64,000 nt of DNA from Dyadobacter diqingensis (GCF_024220585.1 NZ_JAMXKF010000007.1:244776-308775); one strand, 5' to 3'. Positions 8,104 through 18,289 are shown, counted from the stretch's first letter. A program made the numbers and translations. Notes: generated by a model from the sequence alone, not told the origin.

Positions 8104-10485
8104 TTATTCAGATTTTAAAGATTTTACCGGATCCATCATAGCCGCCCTGACGCTTTGAAATCCAACCGTCAATATTGTAAGCAGCAGCGCCGCGGCGCCA
8201 ACCATAACGTACGTGTACCATTGCATGGTAATGTGATACTCATATTTTTGCAGATAACTTTTTACGAAAGTATAAGCAAGCGGAATGGCGATTACAATGG
8301 AAATCAAAACAAGTATTACGAAATCTTTTGATAACAATATCGCAACGCCGTGTACACTCGCTCCCAACACTTTACGAATTCCCACTTCCTTAGTCCTTTG
8401 ATTGGCTGCAAGGGTTATCAGCCCAAAAATCCCGGCCAGCGCAATCACAATTGAGAGCATCGTAACAAAATTCACCATCTTCCAGATTCCGTCCAGATCA
8501 TTATACTGACGGCTGAGTTCTTCCGACAAATAGAAAAACTTAAAGGGCTTTTTCGCCGGCATCATTTTCATCTTCTTTTCCAGCCCGGCCATTACTTCTG
8601 CGACATGTCTGTCGTCAGTAAACTTAACGGTCAGATAACTGTTTAAAGCCGTTTTTCCTTCGTACCAATGAATTAAGGGTTCAATTTTTTCCTTTAATTC
8701 CTGATAGTGAAAATCCTTCATCACACCGATCACCGTGTAAATTTTGTCATTATTTTTCGGGTGAATGCGTTTCCCTACGGCCGTTTTCCAGCCAAGTGCC
8801 TTCATGGCAGATTCATTGATCACGACCGGATTATTTTCTCCGTTTTTATCCAGTTCATCAGAAAAATCCCGTCCTTCGATCATGCTGATGTTATACGTTT
8901 GAGCATAAGCCGAACTGGTGCCTGCTTGTCTGAGACGCACTTCTTTATCCGGTTCCGACTCGGAAAGATACAGGTTGTAATTACTCCAGTATTTCGTTGG
9001 GACCACACCCGACGTTGCCACACTTTTCACATATGGGTTCTGTTTCAGATCATCAAGAATACCGCTGAATTGTCCCATCGCGGCGTCAACGTTCTTGTAT
9101 TGCATATCCGACTGAACGATCACCACATTCTCCTTATCAAAACCAACATGGGCATTTCTCATAAACCCGGTCTGCATGCGTACGCTCAACGCCCCTAGAA
9201 TGAGCACAATGGTCAGTACAAATTGCACAACGATAAGACTGTTTTTCGTCCATCCTTTTGACTGCGGTTTACTCGTCAATGTCCCTTTGATCGTATCCCT
9301 GATATCCAGCTTGTTAAGATACATGGCCGGATAAGTCCCTGCAATGAATGCAATGGCGCAGATGATAACCAAAAGAATAAGCATTGTAGCGTAATCCTGT
9401 TGCCAGTTTACCATGAGCTGCATTCGTCCCTGCCTGAATTCATTGAACTGCGGAATCAGATACGTTACTGCGAAAATGATGGAAAGCGTCAGAGCCGCTA
9501 CCAACACAATACCTGATTCCAGCCAAAACTGGATTAAAATCTGGCGTAACGTGGACCCTGTCACTTTTCTCACGGCAACTTCCTTAGCCCTTGTAAACGA
9601 AACGGCCGTATTTAAATTGATAAGATTTATACTGATAATCAGCAAAATAAATCCGGCGATTGTCATCGCCCCATAAATCATACTTTTGAAAAAAGGATTC
9701 TGGAAATGTATAAAATCCTTTATTGGTGCTATATGAATTGTCCGGTCTTTCGCGCCTTCTGCAAAATGTGTTTTGACAAACTTCGGAAACTTTGATTCCA
9801 ACTTTCCAATATCAGTCCCCGCTTTTACTTTTAGATAAACAGCGGCAAAGGTGTTATACCAATCGGCATTCTCCCTGAAACCTTTGTCGGCTTCCAGATT
9901 GGCAATTGGCACAAGCACTTCGAACTGAATCGACGAATTCGCGGGAACAGGTTCCAGCACACCGGTTACTGTAAAATTTAAAGTATCGTTTACGGTGACA
10001 GTCTTTCCGACAGGATTTTTATCCCCAAATAAAGCAGCAGCAATATCTCCGTTGATAAGAATTGACTGCCTGTCTTTTAGTGCAGTTGACGGATTTCCAT
10101 ATTTTAGCTGAAAGGAAAAAACATCAAAAAATGTACTGTCTACATACTTTGTATTTCCCTGAATATCCTTTCCGTTGTAGTTAATCCAGACATTGTTCCA
10201 ACCCTGAATATGTGTTCCCTTTTCTATTTCCGGGTAGGTTTTGAGCAGCTGATCCAAAATGGGATAGACTGTCTGGTTATAACGACTTTCTTTATCAGCA
10301 GTCTGAACAAAATAAATCTGGTCATTATCCTTATGAAATGTATCAAAAGTTAATCCGCGCTGGATGAACAAAATCAAAACTACCGCACTTGCCAACCCAA
10401 GCGAAAGTCCCAGAAGATTAATGCCCGTAAAAAGGCGGTTCTTCCAAAGCGAGCGAAAAGCAATTTTGATGTAGTTTTTGAACAT
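8104..10485 (-). CDS. ABC transporter permease, MacB/FtsX type (fourth of six)
   Basis: 793 residues. First helix about 21-43 (LFTGINLLGLSLGLASA), first periplasmic domain, FtsX module with FTRAKEVAVRKVTGST, second periplasmic domain, final FtsX module with RTKEVGIRKVLGAS and tail MMDPVKSLKSE. Its start is separated from the third permease by 254 bp, the longest gap in the operon. That gap carries a perfect TGTCCG-N4-CGGACA palindrome matching the two sites before the adaptor gene, so this gene and those downstream may have an extra promoter. A 163-codon open frame on the opposite strand (8707-9198) is a shadow. Confidence 0.9.
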   Translation of the reverse strand: MFKNYIKIAFRSLWKNRLFTGINLLGLSLGLASAVVLILFIQRGLTFDTFHKDNDQIYFVQTADKESRYNQTVYPILDQLLKTYPEIEKGTHIQGWNNVWINYNGKDIQGNTKYVDSTFFDVFSFQLKYGNPSTALKDRQSILINGDIAAALFGDKNPVGKTVTVNDTLNFTVTGVLEPVPANSSIQFEVLVPIANLEADKGFRENADWYNTFAAVYLKVKAGTDIGKLESKFPKFVKTHFAEGAKDRTIHIAPIKDFIHFQNPFFKSMIYGAMTIAGFILLIISINLINLNTAVSFTRAKEVAVRKVTGSTLRQILIQFWLESGIVLVAALTLSIIFAVTYLIPQFNEFRQGRMQLMVNWQQDYATMLILLVIICAIAFIAGTYPAMYLNKLDIRDTIKGTLTSKPQSKGWTKNSLIVVQFVLTIVLILGALSVRMQTGFMRNAHVGFDKENVVIVQSDMQYKNVDAAMGQFSGILDDLKQNPYVKSVATSGVVPTKYWSNYNLYLSESEPDKEVRLRQAGTSSAYAQTYNISMIEGRDFSDELDKNGENNPVVINESAMKALGWKTAVGKRIHPKNNDKIYTVIGVMKDFHYQELKEKIEPLIHWYEGKTALNSYLTVKFTDDRHVAEVMAGLEKKMKMMPAKKPFKFFYLSEELSRQYNDLDGIWKMVNFVTMLSIVIALAGIFGLITLAANQRTKEVGIRKVLGASVHGVAILLSKDFVILVLISIVIAIPLAYTFVKSYLQKYEYHITMQWYTYVMVGAAALLLTILTVGFQSVRAAMMDPVKSLKSE

Positions 10486-10638
10486 GTTTAGAGCTCATTT
10501 AATAACTTTTGAACACTAGAAAGGAAGACAAATTCCGGAACACGGATTTCACCAATATCTGATATTAAATTATTATACCAAGAAAATTAATCCAACATAA
10601 CAAATTGATAAACAGAATTTTAGAACAAAACAAAATCA

Positions 10639-10668
10639 AACAAGGTGTCCGAAATCGGACACCTTGTT
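10639..10668. promoter_or_regulatory. Perfect palindrome matching the enhancer-like sites (third site)
   Basis: TGTCCG-AAAT-CGGACA at 10646-10661 is the core of a longer inverted repeat (AACAAGGTGTCCGA at 10639-10652 against TCGGACACCTTGTT at 10655-10668). The core matches the two sites at 20672-20707 under the pattern TGTYCG-N4-CGRACA. It lies about 160 bp before the fourth permease, a normal distance for a sigma-54 enhancer site. I found no convincing -24/-12 element between it and the gene. It could also act as a hairpin in the RNA, but there is no good U-run. Confidence 0.55.
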
Positions 10669-10739
10669 CATTAGCGTACTTTTTATTCAACTGAATCTGT
10701 TACATCTCGTTACTGATCAGTAAATCAAGGGTTTTCGAC

Positions 10740-13124
10740 TTACTCAGAGCGCAGACTTTTCACCGGATCAACCATCGCCGTTCTTATACTTTGAAAACCT
10801 ACGGTCAATATGGCTATTGAAATCGCCAGGATTGCAGAAATCGCAAAATACCACCATGAAATCTCAATCCGGTATGGAAAATCCTGCAACCAGATGTTGA
10901 TCGCGTAATAGGCTATAGGCAACGAAAAAAGGATAGCAACACCTACGAGTTTCACAAAATCTGTTGACAACAGTGCCGTAATACTGGCAACGGAAGCCCC
11001 CAGTACTTTACGGATCCCAATTTCCTTAACCCTCGATTCTGCATTAAACGTAGCCAATCCAAATAATCCGATACAGGAAACGAAGATCGATAAAACGGCT
11101 GCCAGCGTAATCATTTGCTTCCATTTGGCTTCCTTTTCATATCTTTTTAAATTCGTAACATCCTCAAATTTATATTCAAAAGGCATAAACGGCACATGTC
11201 TGCGGAATACCTGCTCCACCGTTTTGATGGTTTCAGGAATATTCTTTGCATCAAGTTTAAGGTAAACGGTACCTAATCTGTAATTCGGATCCTGGGTCAG
11301 CAAAAGCGGTTTGATCTTCTCTTTTAACGAAGCGAAATGGTAATCTTTCACAACGCCAATCACCTTATATTTTTGATTTTTCCACTCAAAATCTACTTCC
11401 TTCCCAATCGGGTCCTTCCAGCCGGCTTCTTTTACAAATGCTTCGTTGACGATCACTGACTCCACGGGATCAGACCCGAAACTCCTGGCAAAATTGCGTC
11501 CCTTAACCACAGGAATTTGCAGCCCAGGCAGGAAATTATCGTCCACGCCGATATATCCGAAATCAATTTTTCCGTGTTCTGTTTTGGCACCGGTTCCATT
11601 GTAATTGCCATTAAAAGCAGCCACTGTTTCAACACCCGGCGTATTTTCCAACTCTTGTTTCACACTCTCCAGAACTTCCGCACCCGGGCCTCCACGTCCC
11701 AAACTAAACCGCATCAGATTTTTGTCATTATATCCCAAATCTTTATTCGTCAGATATTTAAACTGAGAATAGATAACAATCGTACCGATAACCAGACAAA
11801 TGGATAAAGCAAACTGGAAGACAACCAATCCTTTTGTCAAATAATTTTTCTGCACAAGTTTAGTCCGGTTGTACAAGGTTTGGGCTGGACTGAATCCGGA
11901 TAAAACCAATGCCGGATAGATACCTGCCGTTAGCCCGGTGATAAGGAAAAGCGCCAGATAGCCCGAAATAAGTTTGATATCCAACAAATAAGACAACGAC
12001 AATTGTTTGTTTGCAAGGTTATTAAAAGTTGGAAGTACAAGCTGTGTCAGCAAAATCGCGAAGGAAAAAGCGACGAAGGACAGCAAAAATGACTCTCCCA
12101 GAAACTGGAACATCAACTGTTTGCGCTGGCTTCCCACAACTTTCCGAATACCGATTTCTTTCGCTCGCTTTAACGATCTGGCAACCGTGAGGTTGACGAA
12201 ATTAATGCAGGCAATGAGCAAAATAAAAATGGCGATACCGGAAAGGATATAGGAATAAATCGGGCTGCTGGCACGATCCAGACCATTTCTTAAATCACCG
12301 GACTCACTATCCAAATGTATCGTCAGAAAGGGTTGAAGGCCGAAGCTGATTTTTTGACTAAAATCTTTGATCTTGCTGATTTCTTCTGCTGACTTGGTTT
12401 TAAAAACCTGATTTAACTTCGGAACAACAGCCCGATAATCCGCTTTGTCGTTCAGCAATACAAAAGTATTCATGTAAAAACCAAGCCATTCCTTATCCGT
12501 CCAGCCTCTTGATTCCTGAAATTTGAAAGGCAGCACCGATTCAAACTGGATCGATGAATTTTGAGGGCATTTTTTGGCCACACCCGAAACGTTAAACGTT
12601 TCAAACTTATCCCCTATTTTCAGATCCAGGGTTTTTCCAACAGCATCAGTTGTACTGAAATATTTTCTGGCAACATCTTCCGATATTACGATCGAATGAA
12701 CGTCGGATAAAACCGTTTTGGGATCTCCGGACAAAAGCGGCAAGGAAAATACCTGAAAAAAATTATCGTCGGCGAAAAGTATTTCTTCATTCAACAGGTC
12801 GTTGCCTTTTTTGGTAACGAAAGAACTTCCCTGCGTTCTGACTACTTCTTTAATTTCAGGGATTTCTTCCTTGAAAGACGGGCCGTGGATAGCATTCGTA
12901 CTGCCAATCGTCCGGGTTTCCCTCTCATCAGACATCGTCACTTTTATCCGGTACAGCTGATCCTTGTTTTCCTGGAAACGGTCAAAACTGATCTCGTCCT
13001 TTGTATAAAGAACGATCAGCATGCAGCAGGTCAGCCCCAGCGATAACCCTGCGATATTGATAACCGAAAATACCTTATTTCTGGTCAGGTTCCGGATTGC
13101 GATTTTGAAATAGTTGGTTAGCAT
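10740..13124 (-). CDS. ABC transporter permease, MacB/FtsX type (third of six)
   Basis: 794 residues. NYFKIAIRNLTRNK, first helix about 19-41, periplasmic domain, FtsX module with LKRAKEIGIRKVVGSQ near 312, second periplasmic domain, last FtsX module with SRVKEIGIRKVLGAS, tail VDPVKSLRSE. Both intergenic gaps around it are unusually long (199 bp before, 254 bp after). The upstream gap has AGCTAAAAGC-type repeats at both ends, and the downstream gap has the TGTCCG palindrome. It may therefore be a module that was inserted or duplicated into the operon. Inner membrane, needs the shared ATPase; substrate unknown. Confidence 0.9.
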   Translation of the reverse strand: MLTNYFKIAIRNLTRNKVFSVINIAGLSLGLTCCMLIVLYTKDEISFDRFQENKDQLYRIKVTMSDERETRTIGSTNAIHGPSFKEEIPEIKEVVRTQGSSFVTKKGNDLLNEEILFADDNFFQVFSLPLLSGDPKTVLSDVHSIVISEDVARKYFSTTDAVGKTLDLKIGDKFETFNVSGVAKKCPQNSSIQFESVLPFKFQESRGWTDKEWLGFYMNTFVLLNDKADYRAVVPKLNQVFKTKSAEEISKIKDFSQKISFGLQPFLTIHLDSESGDLRNGLDRASSPIYSYILSGIAIFILLIACINFVNLTVARSLKRAKEIGIRKVVGSQRKQLMFQFLGESFLLSFVAFSFAILLTQLVLPTFNNLANKQLSLSYLLDIKLISGYLALFLITGLTAGIYPALVLSGFSPAQTLYNRTKLVQKNYLTKGLVVFQFALSICLVIGTIVIYSQFKYLTNKDLGYNDKNLMRFSLGRGGPGAEVLESVKQELENTPGVETVAAFNGNYNGTGAKTEHGKIDFGYIGVDDNFLPGLQIPVVKGRNFARSFGSDPVESVIVNEAFVKEAGWKDPIGKEVDFEWKNQKYKVIGVVKDYHFASLKEKIKPLLLTQDPNYRLGTVYLKLDAKNIPETIKTVEQVFRRHVPFMPFEYKFEDVTNLKRYEKEAKWKQMITLAAVLSIFVSCIGLFGLATFNAESRVKEIGIRKVLGASVASITALLSTDFVKLVGVAILFSLPIAYYAINIWLQDFPYRIEISWWYFAISAILAISIAILTVGFQSIRTAMVDPVKSLRSE

Positions 13125-13190
13125 AGCCGTTGGCTTTTAGCTGTTAGTGATTAGCCGTTAGTGATTAGCTTTTAGCCGTAGCCGCCAGCT
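13117..13190. repeat. AGCTAAAAGC-type spacer repeat between permeases two and three, upstream-gene side
   Basis: On the minus strand this stretch reads as irregular repeats of the words GCTAAAAGC, GCTAATCACTAAC and GCTAAC (for example TTAGCTTTTAGCC on the plus strand). A similar block at 13299-13325 marks the other end of the same gap. It overlaps the first few codons of the third permease. Confidence 0.6.
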
Positions 13191-13298
13191 TTATTTGGGT
13201 TTTAGAAATTACTGGCAAGTATTGACTTATTCAAGCATAAAATATTTACTTTAATATCTACCATATTCCGGGAAACGAACCTTCAAACTACCGGCCCC

Positions 13299-13325
13299 AA
13301 AGCTAAAAGCTAATAGCTAACCGCT
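13299..13325. repeat. AGCTAAAAGC-type spacer repeat just after the second permease
   Basis: Plus strand reads AAAGCTAAAAGC then TAATAGCTAACCGC, directly at the stop codon of the second permease. Same word family as at 13117-13190, 15741-15770, 15811-15838, 19051-19087 and 19212-19230. Confidence 0.6.
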
Positions 13326-15732
13326 ATTCGCTCCTTAGCGACTTCACCGGGTTTTTCAAAGCGGCCTTAATCGATTGGAAACTTACCGTCAGCAATGCAA
13401 TGGCAATGGCCAGAATTCCTGCCAGAACGAAAACCCACCAGGGGATATCGATGCGGTAAGCGTAGTCTGCCAGCCACTTGTTCATGGCGTACCACGCAAG
13501 CGGAGAGGCTATGACGAAAGCGATCAGCACGAGTTTGATAAAATCCTGCGATATCAGATTAACGATTTGCGCGACGCTCGCACCGAGCACTTTCCGCACA
13601 CCGATTTCTTTCACACGCTGCTCCACCGAGAAGGAAGCCAGTCCGAATAATCCAAGACAGGAAATCAGGATGGCAAGTCCGGCCAGAATCCCGACAATCT
13701 CGCTTACGGTATTATCCGCACGATACAATTCGGCAAAATGCTCATCCAGAAACTCGTATTCAAAGTCATCACCCGGCACAATTTCTTTCCAGACAGACTG
13801 AATGCCGGCAATGGCCTCCTTGGCACTTCTGCTGTTAATCCTGACTGACATTTCACCATAACCCCAATCCTTTTGGTTAAAAATGCAGAGCGTTTCTATT
13901 TTATGGTGTAACGAATTGAAATTAAAATCCTTGGCTACACCAATTAACACGCCCGTAGAATCCATCCCGCCAAAGCCGAAATTTTTACCGATTAGAAAAT
14001 CAAGCGATTTCCCAGGCGTTTCTTTTAACAGTTCTTTTGCCAATGTTTCGTTTACGATGTAGGCTTTGCCATTATCGCTATTCCCTTCTTTCGAAAAATT
14101 ACGGCCAGCAATAACAGGGATTTTATACAATTTCAGATAATCCGCATCAACAACAACCTGTGAAGAGGTAAGCTCCCGGACAGGGCCGTTTCCGTGAAAT
14201 TTCACACCCGTCTGATGCAGGTTATTACCCAATTTCTGCTGAGATCCTGTAACAGCCGCAACATGAGGACTGGTTAACAATTGTTCCTTTAATGCCTGAA
14301 AATTTTTGTTTGCGATAGGGCTTAGCGGAATGGTTATTACCTGTTCTCTGTCAAATCCGATATTGGCCTGCTGCATGTAATTGAGCTGACGAACCGTCAA
14401 TACGGTGGCAATCATCAGGAATATAGCGCCAGCAAACTGACCGACCACCAAGACATTCCTGAAAGACATTTTTTTCTTTCCTGTTTGCATCGTCCCTTTC
14501 AAAACGGTTGCGGCGTTAAAAGAGGAAAGATATGCTGCCGGATAAAGTCCGGAAACAACGCCAACCACAACGGCCCCGGCAATCAGCGAAAGCAAAAGAA
14601 GCGGATTTGTGAAAATCGAAAAAGTCATTTCCCTTTGACTGAGCGTATTAACGTAGGGAAGCAGGATTAAGACAAAAGGAATAGCGAGCAAAAGAGCAAA
14701 AAAACACAACATCACCGATTCTCCAAGAAACTGTAAACCCAACTGAAACCGCCCGGAACCACTTGCTTTCCGTATCCCGATTTCCTTCGCTCTGCCAGCC
14801 GACCGCGCTGTGGAAAGATTCATAAAATTGATACAGGCAATCAGCAACACGATCAGTGCGATCACTGAAAAAACGTAGGTATAAGTCTTGTCAAATTTCT
14901 GATAATTCTGGTAGTCATGCGTGATACTCATCGAATTGGCATGAACCTCTTTAAGTGGTTGAAGGAAAAGCTCATAAAATTTCCAGTTGCCTTCCTTCAT
15001 ATTTCTTTTAAGAAATTCCGGAAACTGCTTTTCCAGAGAAGCTACATTGGCATTTTTCGACAGTTCCAGGTAAGTTACAAGCCAGTTTCCTCCCCAGTTA
15101 TTCATAAACTCGGGTTTGGCAAAAGTGTTGAAGGAAAACAATGCTTCAAATTGAAGATGTGAATTTTGAGGCGTCGTTTCCATTATCCCTGTTACGGTAA
15201 AACGCGTTGTATCGCCTCCATATGTCGTAATAATTTTACCAAGCGGATCTTCGTCACCAAATATTTTCTCAGCACCAGACTCCGTAAGCACAACACTGTT
15301 AGGCTTTTGCAGCACCAGCTTACGATCTCCTTTCAACAATTTATAATCGAACAAGTCCAGAAATGTAGAATCAACCCATAGCGCCTCCGGTAATTGAAGC
15401 CGTTTTTCATTATATCTGAGCTTAACCTTCCCCATCCCTTTGACACGGGTAAAATTCAAAATTTCAGGGTACTCATTTTTCAGCGTGGGACCCATCGGAT
15501 ACATGGACAAAGCCACGTTTTGCGGCGCAACCATCCCCTCGAACTTCTGAACCTCATCCAGACGATAAATATTTTTGCTGTGGATCCCATCAAAGCTTTT
15601 TTCATAAAAAACGAACAGCATGATGATGATACAGGCCGTTATCCCGGTGGAAAGGCCAAGAATATTCAGAAGAGAATACACCTTGTGTTTCCAAAGGTTT
15701 CTCCAGGCTATTTTCAGGTAGTTCTTTATCAT
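13324..15732 (-). CDS. ABC transporter permease, MacB/FtsX type (second of six)
   Basis: 802 residues. NYLKIAWRNLWKHK, first helix about 19-42 (LNILGLSTGITACIII), periplasmic domain, FtsX module with GRAKEIGIRKASGSG, second periplasmic domain, last FtsX module with QRVKEIGVRKVLGAS, tail KNPVKSLRSE. It follows the first permease by 106 bp; that gap also has AGCTAAAAGC-type words at both ends. Family role is ATP-driven transport across the envelope via a periplasmic adaptor; the adaptor is probably the HlyD-type protein at the head of the operon. The several 60-120 codon frames on the plus strand here are shadows. Confidence 0.9.
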   Translation of the reverse strand: MIKNYLKIAWRNLWKHKVYSLLNILGLSTGITACIIIMLFVFYEKSFDGIHSKNIYRLDEVQKFEGMVAPQNVALSMYPMGPTLKNEYPEILNFTRVKGMGKVKLRYNEKRLQLPEALWVDSTFLDLFDYKLLKGDRKLVLQKPNSVVLTESGAEKIFGDEDPLGKIITTYGGDTTRFTVTGIMETTPQNSHLQFEALFSFNTFAKPEFMNNWGGNWLVTYLELSKNANVASLEKQFPEFLKRNMKEGNWKFYELFLQPLKEVHANSMSITHDYQNYQKFDKTYTYVFSVIALIVLLIACINFMNLSTARSAGRAKEIGIRKASGSGRFQLGLQFLGESVMLCFFALLLAIPFVLILLPYVNTLSQREMTFSIFTNPLLLLSLIAGAVVVGVVSGLYPAAYLSSFNAATVLKGTMQTGKKKMSFRNVLVVGQFAGAIFLMIATVLTVRQLNYMQQANIGFDREQVITIPLSPIANKNFQALKEQLLTSPHVAAVTGSQQKLGNNLHQTGVKFHGNGPVRELTSSQVVVDADYLKLYKIPVIAGRNFSKEGNSDNGKAYIVNETLAKELLKETPGKSLDFLIGKNFGFGGMDSTGVLIGVAKDFNFNSLHHKIETLCIFNQKDWGYGEMSVRINSRSAKEAIAGIQSVWKEIVPGDDFEYEFLDEHFAELYRADNTVSEIVGILAGLAILISCLGLFGLASFSVEQRVKEIGVRKVLGASVAQIVNLISQDFIKLVLIAFVIASPLAWYAMNKWLADYAYRIDIPWWVFVLAGILAIAIALLTVSFQSIKAALKNPVKSLRSE

Positions 15733-15740
15733 TTTTCAGG

Positions 15741-15838
15741 TTTTGGCTTTTAGAGGTCAGCTATTAGCTTTCCGAAATTTCGTACATATCAGATATAAAA
15801 TATTCGATTAAGAGCTAACTACCAATAACTAACAGCTC
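15741..15838. repeat. Spacer between permeases one and two with AGCTAAAAGC-type ends
   Basis: 15741-15770 reads TTTTGGCTTTTAGAGG then TCAGCTATTAGC, and 15811-15838 reads AGAGCTAACTACC then AATAACTAACAGC. About 40 bp of AT-rich unique sequence lies between. No gene fits in the gap. Confidence 0.5.
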
Positions 15839-18199
15839 TCATTCGCTTTTTAAGCATTCCAACGGGTTAACATGAGCCGCTTTCACTGCCTGCATACCTA
15901 CCGTCAGCCAGGCTATACATAACGCTGCAACACCTGCCCCCAGAAAATACCACACTTCCAGGCTAATGTGTAATGCGAAGCTTTGCAGCCAGTAACCGGT
16001 GATCAGATAACTGACGGGTAATGCAATCACGATAGCTGCAATGACCAGTTTCGTAAAATCACTGGAAAGCAGATATACAATACTGAAAACACTGGATCCT
16101 AACACTTTACGAATTCCAATTTCTTTCAATCTTCTTTCTGCTGTAAACGCGGCAAGGCCAAATAATCCCAGACACGAAATGAGGATTGCCAAACCTGCAA
16201 AATATTTTGAAAGTGAGGCTACGCGTTGTTCCGCTGCATATTGCGCCTGATATTCCTGATCGAGAAATTTATAATCAAGCGAAAATCCAGGATTGTGCTT
16301 TTTATAAAGTTCTCCCATCGACGCTAAAACAGGTTTTTCCTTTCCGGCTGCAATTTTAACCATGATGATATAGGTATCACCTTGCGATAAACGGAAAAAC
16401 AACGGTTTTACATTTTCATGAAGTGATTCAAAATGGAAGTCTTTAGCAACACCCACAATCTGCATGTCATCCCCCCAAAGTTTGATCGTTTTTCCAATAG
16501 GATCTTTTAACCCCATGAATTTGACAGCCGCTTCATTAAAGATTATTTTGGAACTGTCCGCACTGAAATCCCTGGAAAATAAACGACCTTCTTTCATTTG
16601 AATTCCCAGCGTCTGCATCATTTCATAATTCACACCGACATTTTCAAATTCAGTTTTGTTATCTTCAGTTTTACCTTCCCACCAGATCCCGTAAGTCCCC
16701 GAATTATGCCCGGTCATGTCGTGACCAATACTTGAAGCGTTTACGATGCCTGGTGTATTTTTTAGTTCAGAAAGGAAAGTTTCCATTTTCGCATCATCCC
16801 CCATTTTTCCTTCCCTGGTAAAATAGACAAGATTGTCTTTATTATATCCCAGGTTTTGGGACTGAACAAATCCAACCTGTTTGTAGACAACAATCACCGA
16901 AACAATCAGAATAACGGAAATCGTAAACTGAAAAACGACGAGACCTTTTCTTGCCCAGACTTCGCCAGCAGAGACATTTAATCTTCCTTTTAAAACGGAG
17001 ATCGGATTGAATCCGGAAAGATATAAAGCAGGATAACTACCTGAGATTAAACCCGTAACAATAACAACACCAAGAAGCGAGAAAACCAGTTTAGGATCAT
17101 AATGGAGTGTCAGATCCTTGCCTGTTATTTCATTAAACTGAGGTAAAAACAATAAAACGATCAACACAGACAGAAAAAGCGAAAGGAAAGTCATCAGCAT
17201 GGATTCTCCCAGATATTGATAAATCAGCGTTTCCCTGTATGCACCAATAGCTTTTTTTATACCCACTTCCTTCATTCTGCCCGAAGCTTTGGCGGTGGAC
17301 AAATTCATAAAATTGATGCACGCGATCATCAATATGAACACAGCAATGATTGAAAATAACCGGACGTATTCTATTCTTCCACCAACCGGCAAGCCATTTT
17401 CGTATTTTCCATGTAAATATCCGCTTGAATAAGGGCGAACAAATGGCGTTCGGTGTGTGACTTCACCATTACTTTTCACCTTAACCAGATTAGCAATTTT
17501 CTTATTAAACTGATCAACATCAGCTCCGCTTTTCAGCAATACAAATGCATCAGGACCTGAATTTCCCCATTTGACACTGTTTGGATACTTTTCTATATAC
17601 TGTTCAAAAGAAACAACAAAATCGAACTGTTCAGAAGAATTTGGCGGTGTTCCTTTAAAAATCCCGGAAACTACAAATTGCTTTTCATGCTCAAATTCGA
17701 TTGATTTCCCGATGATATTTTGTGTAGTATGAAAAAGATTCCGAGCCAGCTTTTCTGAAATGACTATGGAGCTTTTATCATTTAAAACCTGGTTTGCATC
17801 ACCTTGTTCGAGGTTATAAGAAAACATATTAAAAATATCCTTTCCCGCATACCTTCCCTTGCTTCTGAAATCGTTATTTCCCGCCGATAAAGTCGCGGCA
17901 AACAGCTTTGACGAAATTGCGTACTCGACTTCCGGCATCTCACTTTTCAGCGTTTCAGCCAAAGATCCCGACGTCGATTGTGCCGTAAGAATGCCCTGAG
18001 CCTGTATCCTGTTTTCCATCACCTGAAAAAGCTGACCGTCCTTTTCGTGAAATTTATCAACGTTTAGTTCATCATTAACCCAAAGGTAAATCAGCAACGA
18101 ACAGGCCAATCCGGCGGAAAGACCTGTCAAGTTGATAAAAAAGGTACTTTTAAACCGTTTGAAGTTACGGTAGATAACGAGAAGGTTGTGTCTGAACAT
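15839..18199 (-). CDS. ABC transporter permease, MacB/FtsX type (first of six)
   Basis: 786 residues and the most divergent of the six at both ends: it begins MFRHNLLVIYRNFKRFK rather than the usual N(Y/F)xKIAxRN, and ends AHVNPLECLKSE. First helix about 19-41, FtsX modules marked by GRMKEVGIKKAIGAY (near 310) and RRLKEIGIRKVLGSS (near 695). It is the permease closest to the ATPase gene, 169 bp downstream, with a hairpin in the gap. It may be the founding permease of the set. Inner-membrane protein, substrate unknown. Confidence 0.9.
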   Translation of the reverse strand: MFRHNLLVIYRNFKRFKSTFFINLTGLSAGLACSLLIYLWVNDELNVDKFHEKDGQLFQVMENRIQAQGILTAQSTSGSLAETLKSEMPEVEYAISSKLFAATLSAGNNDFRSKGRYAGKDIFNMFSYNLEQGDANQVLNDKSSIVISEKLARNLFHTTQNIIGKSIEFEHEKQFVVSGIFKGTPPNSSEQFDFVVSFEQYIEKYPNSVKWGNSGPDAFVLLKSGADVDQFNKKIANLVKVKSNGEVTHRTPFVRPYSSGYLHGKYENGLPVGGRIEYVRLFSIIAVFILMIACINFMNLSTAKASGRMKEVGIKKAIGAYRETLIYQYLGESMLMTFLSLFLSVLIVLLFLPQFNEITGKDLTLHYDPKLVFSLLGVVIVTGLISGSYPALYLSGFNPISVLKGRLNVSAGEVWARKGLVVFQFTISVILIVSVIVVYKQVGFVQSQNLGYNKDNLVYFTREGKMGDDAKMETFLSELKNTPGIVNASSIGHDMTGHNSGTYGIWWEGKTEDNKTEFENVGVNYEMMQTLGIQMKEGRLFSRDFSADSSKIIFNEAAVKFMGLKDPIGKTIKLWGDDMQIVGVAKDFHFESLHENVKPLFFRLSQGDTYIIMVKIAAGKEKPVLASMGELYKKHNPGFSLDYKFLDQEYQAQYAAEQRVASLSKYFAGLAILISCLGLFGLAAFTAERRLKEIGIRKVLGSSVFSIVYLLSSDFTKLVIAAIVIALPVSYLITGYWLQSFALHISLEVWYFLGAGVAALCIAWLTVGMQAVKAAHVNPLECLKSE

Positions 18200-18289
18200 T
18201 GTTCAAGATTTTAAGAGATGACTTTGACCCTGACTCAGAAATAGTTTTTCTCTGTCACGATCTTGTCTGGCTAATAGCGCAAACGTGAG

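Noticed and set aside
8707..9198. 163-codon plus-strand open frame inside the fourth permease gene
   Set aside because: Shadow of a clearly real permease; composition unlike real proteins (rich in His, Ile, Arg, Phe).
10486..10638. Second -24/-12 promoter for permeases four to six
   Set aside because: All TGG positions were checked for TTGC at the right spacing; the best (TGG-N10-GT) matches too poorly to list as a feature.
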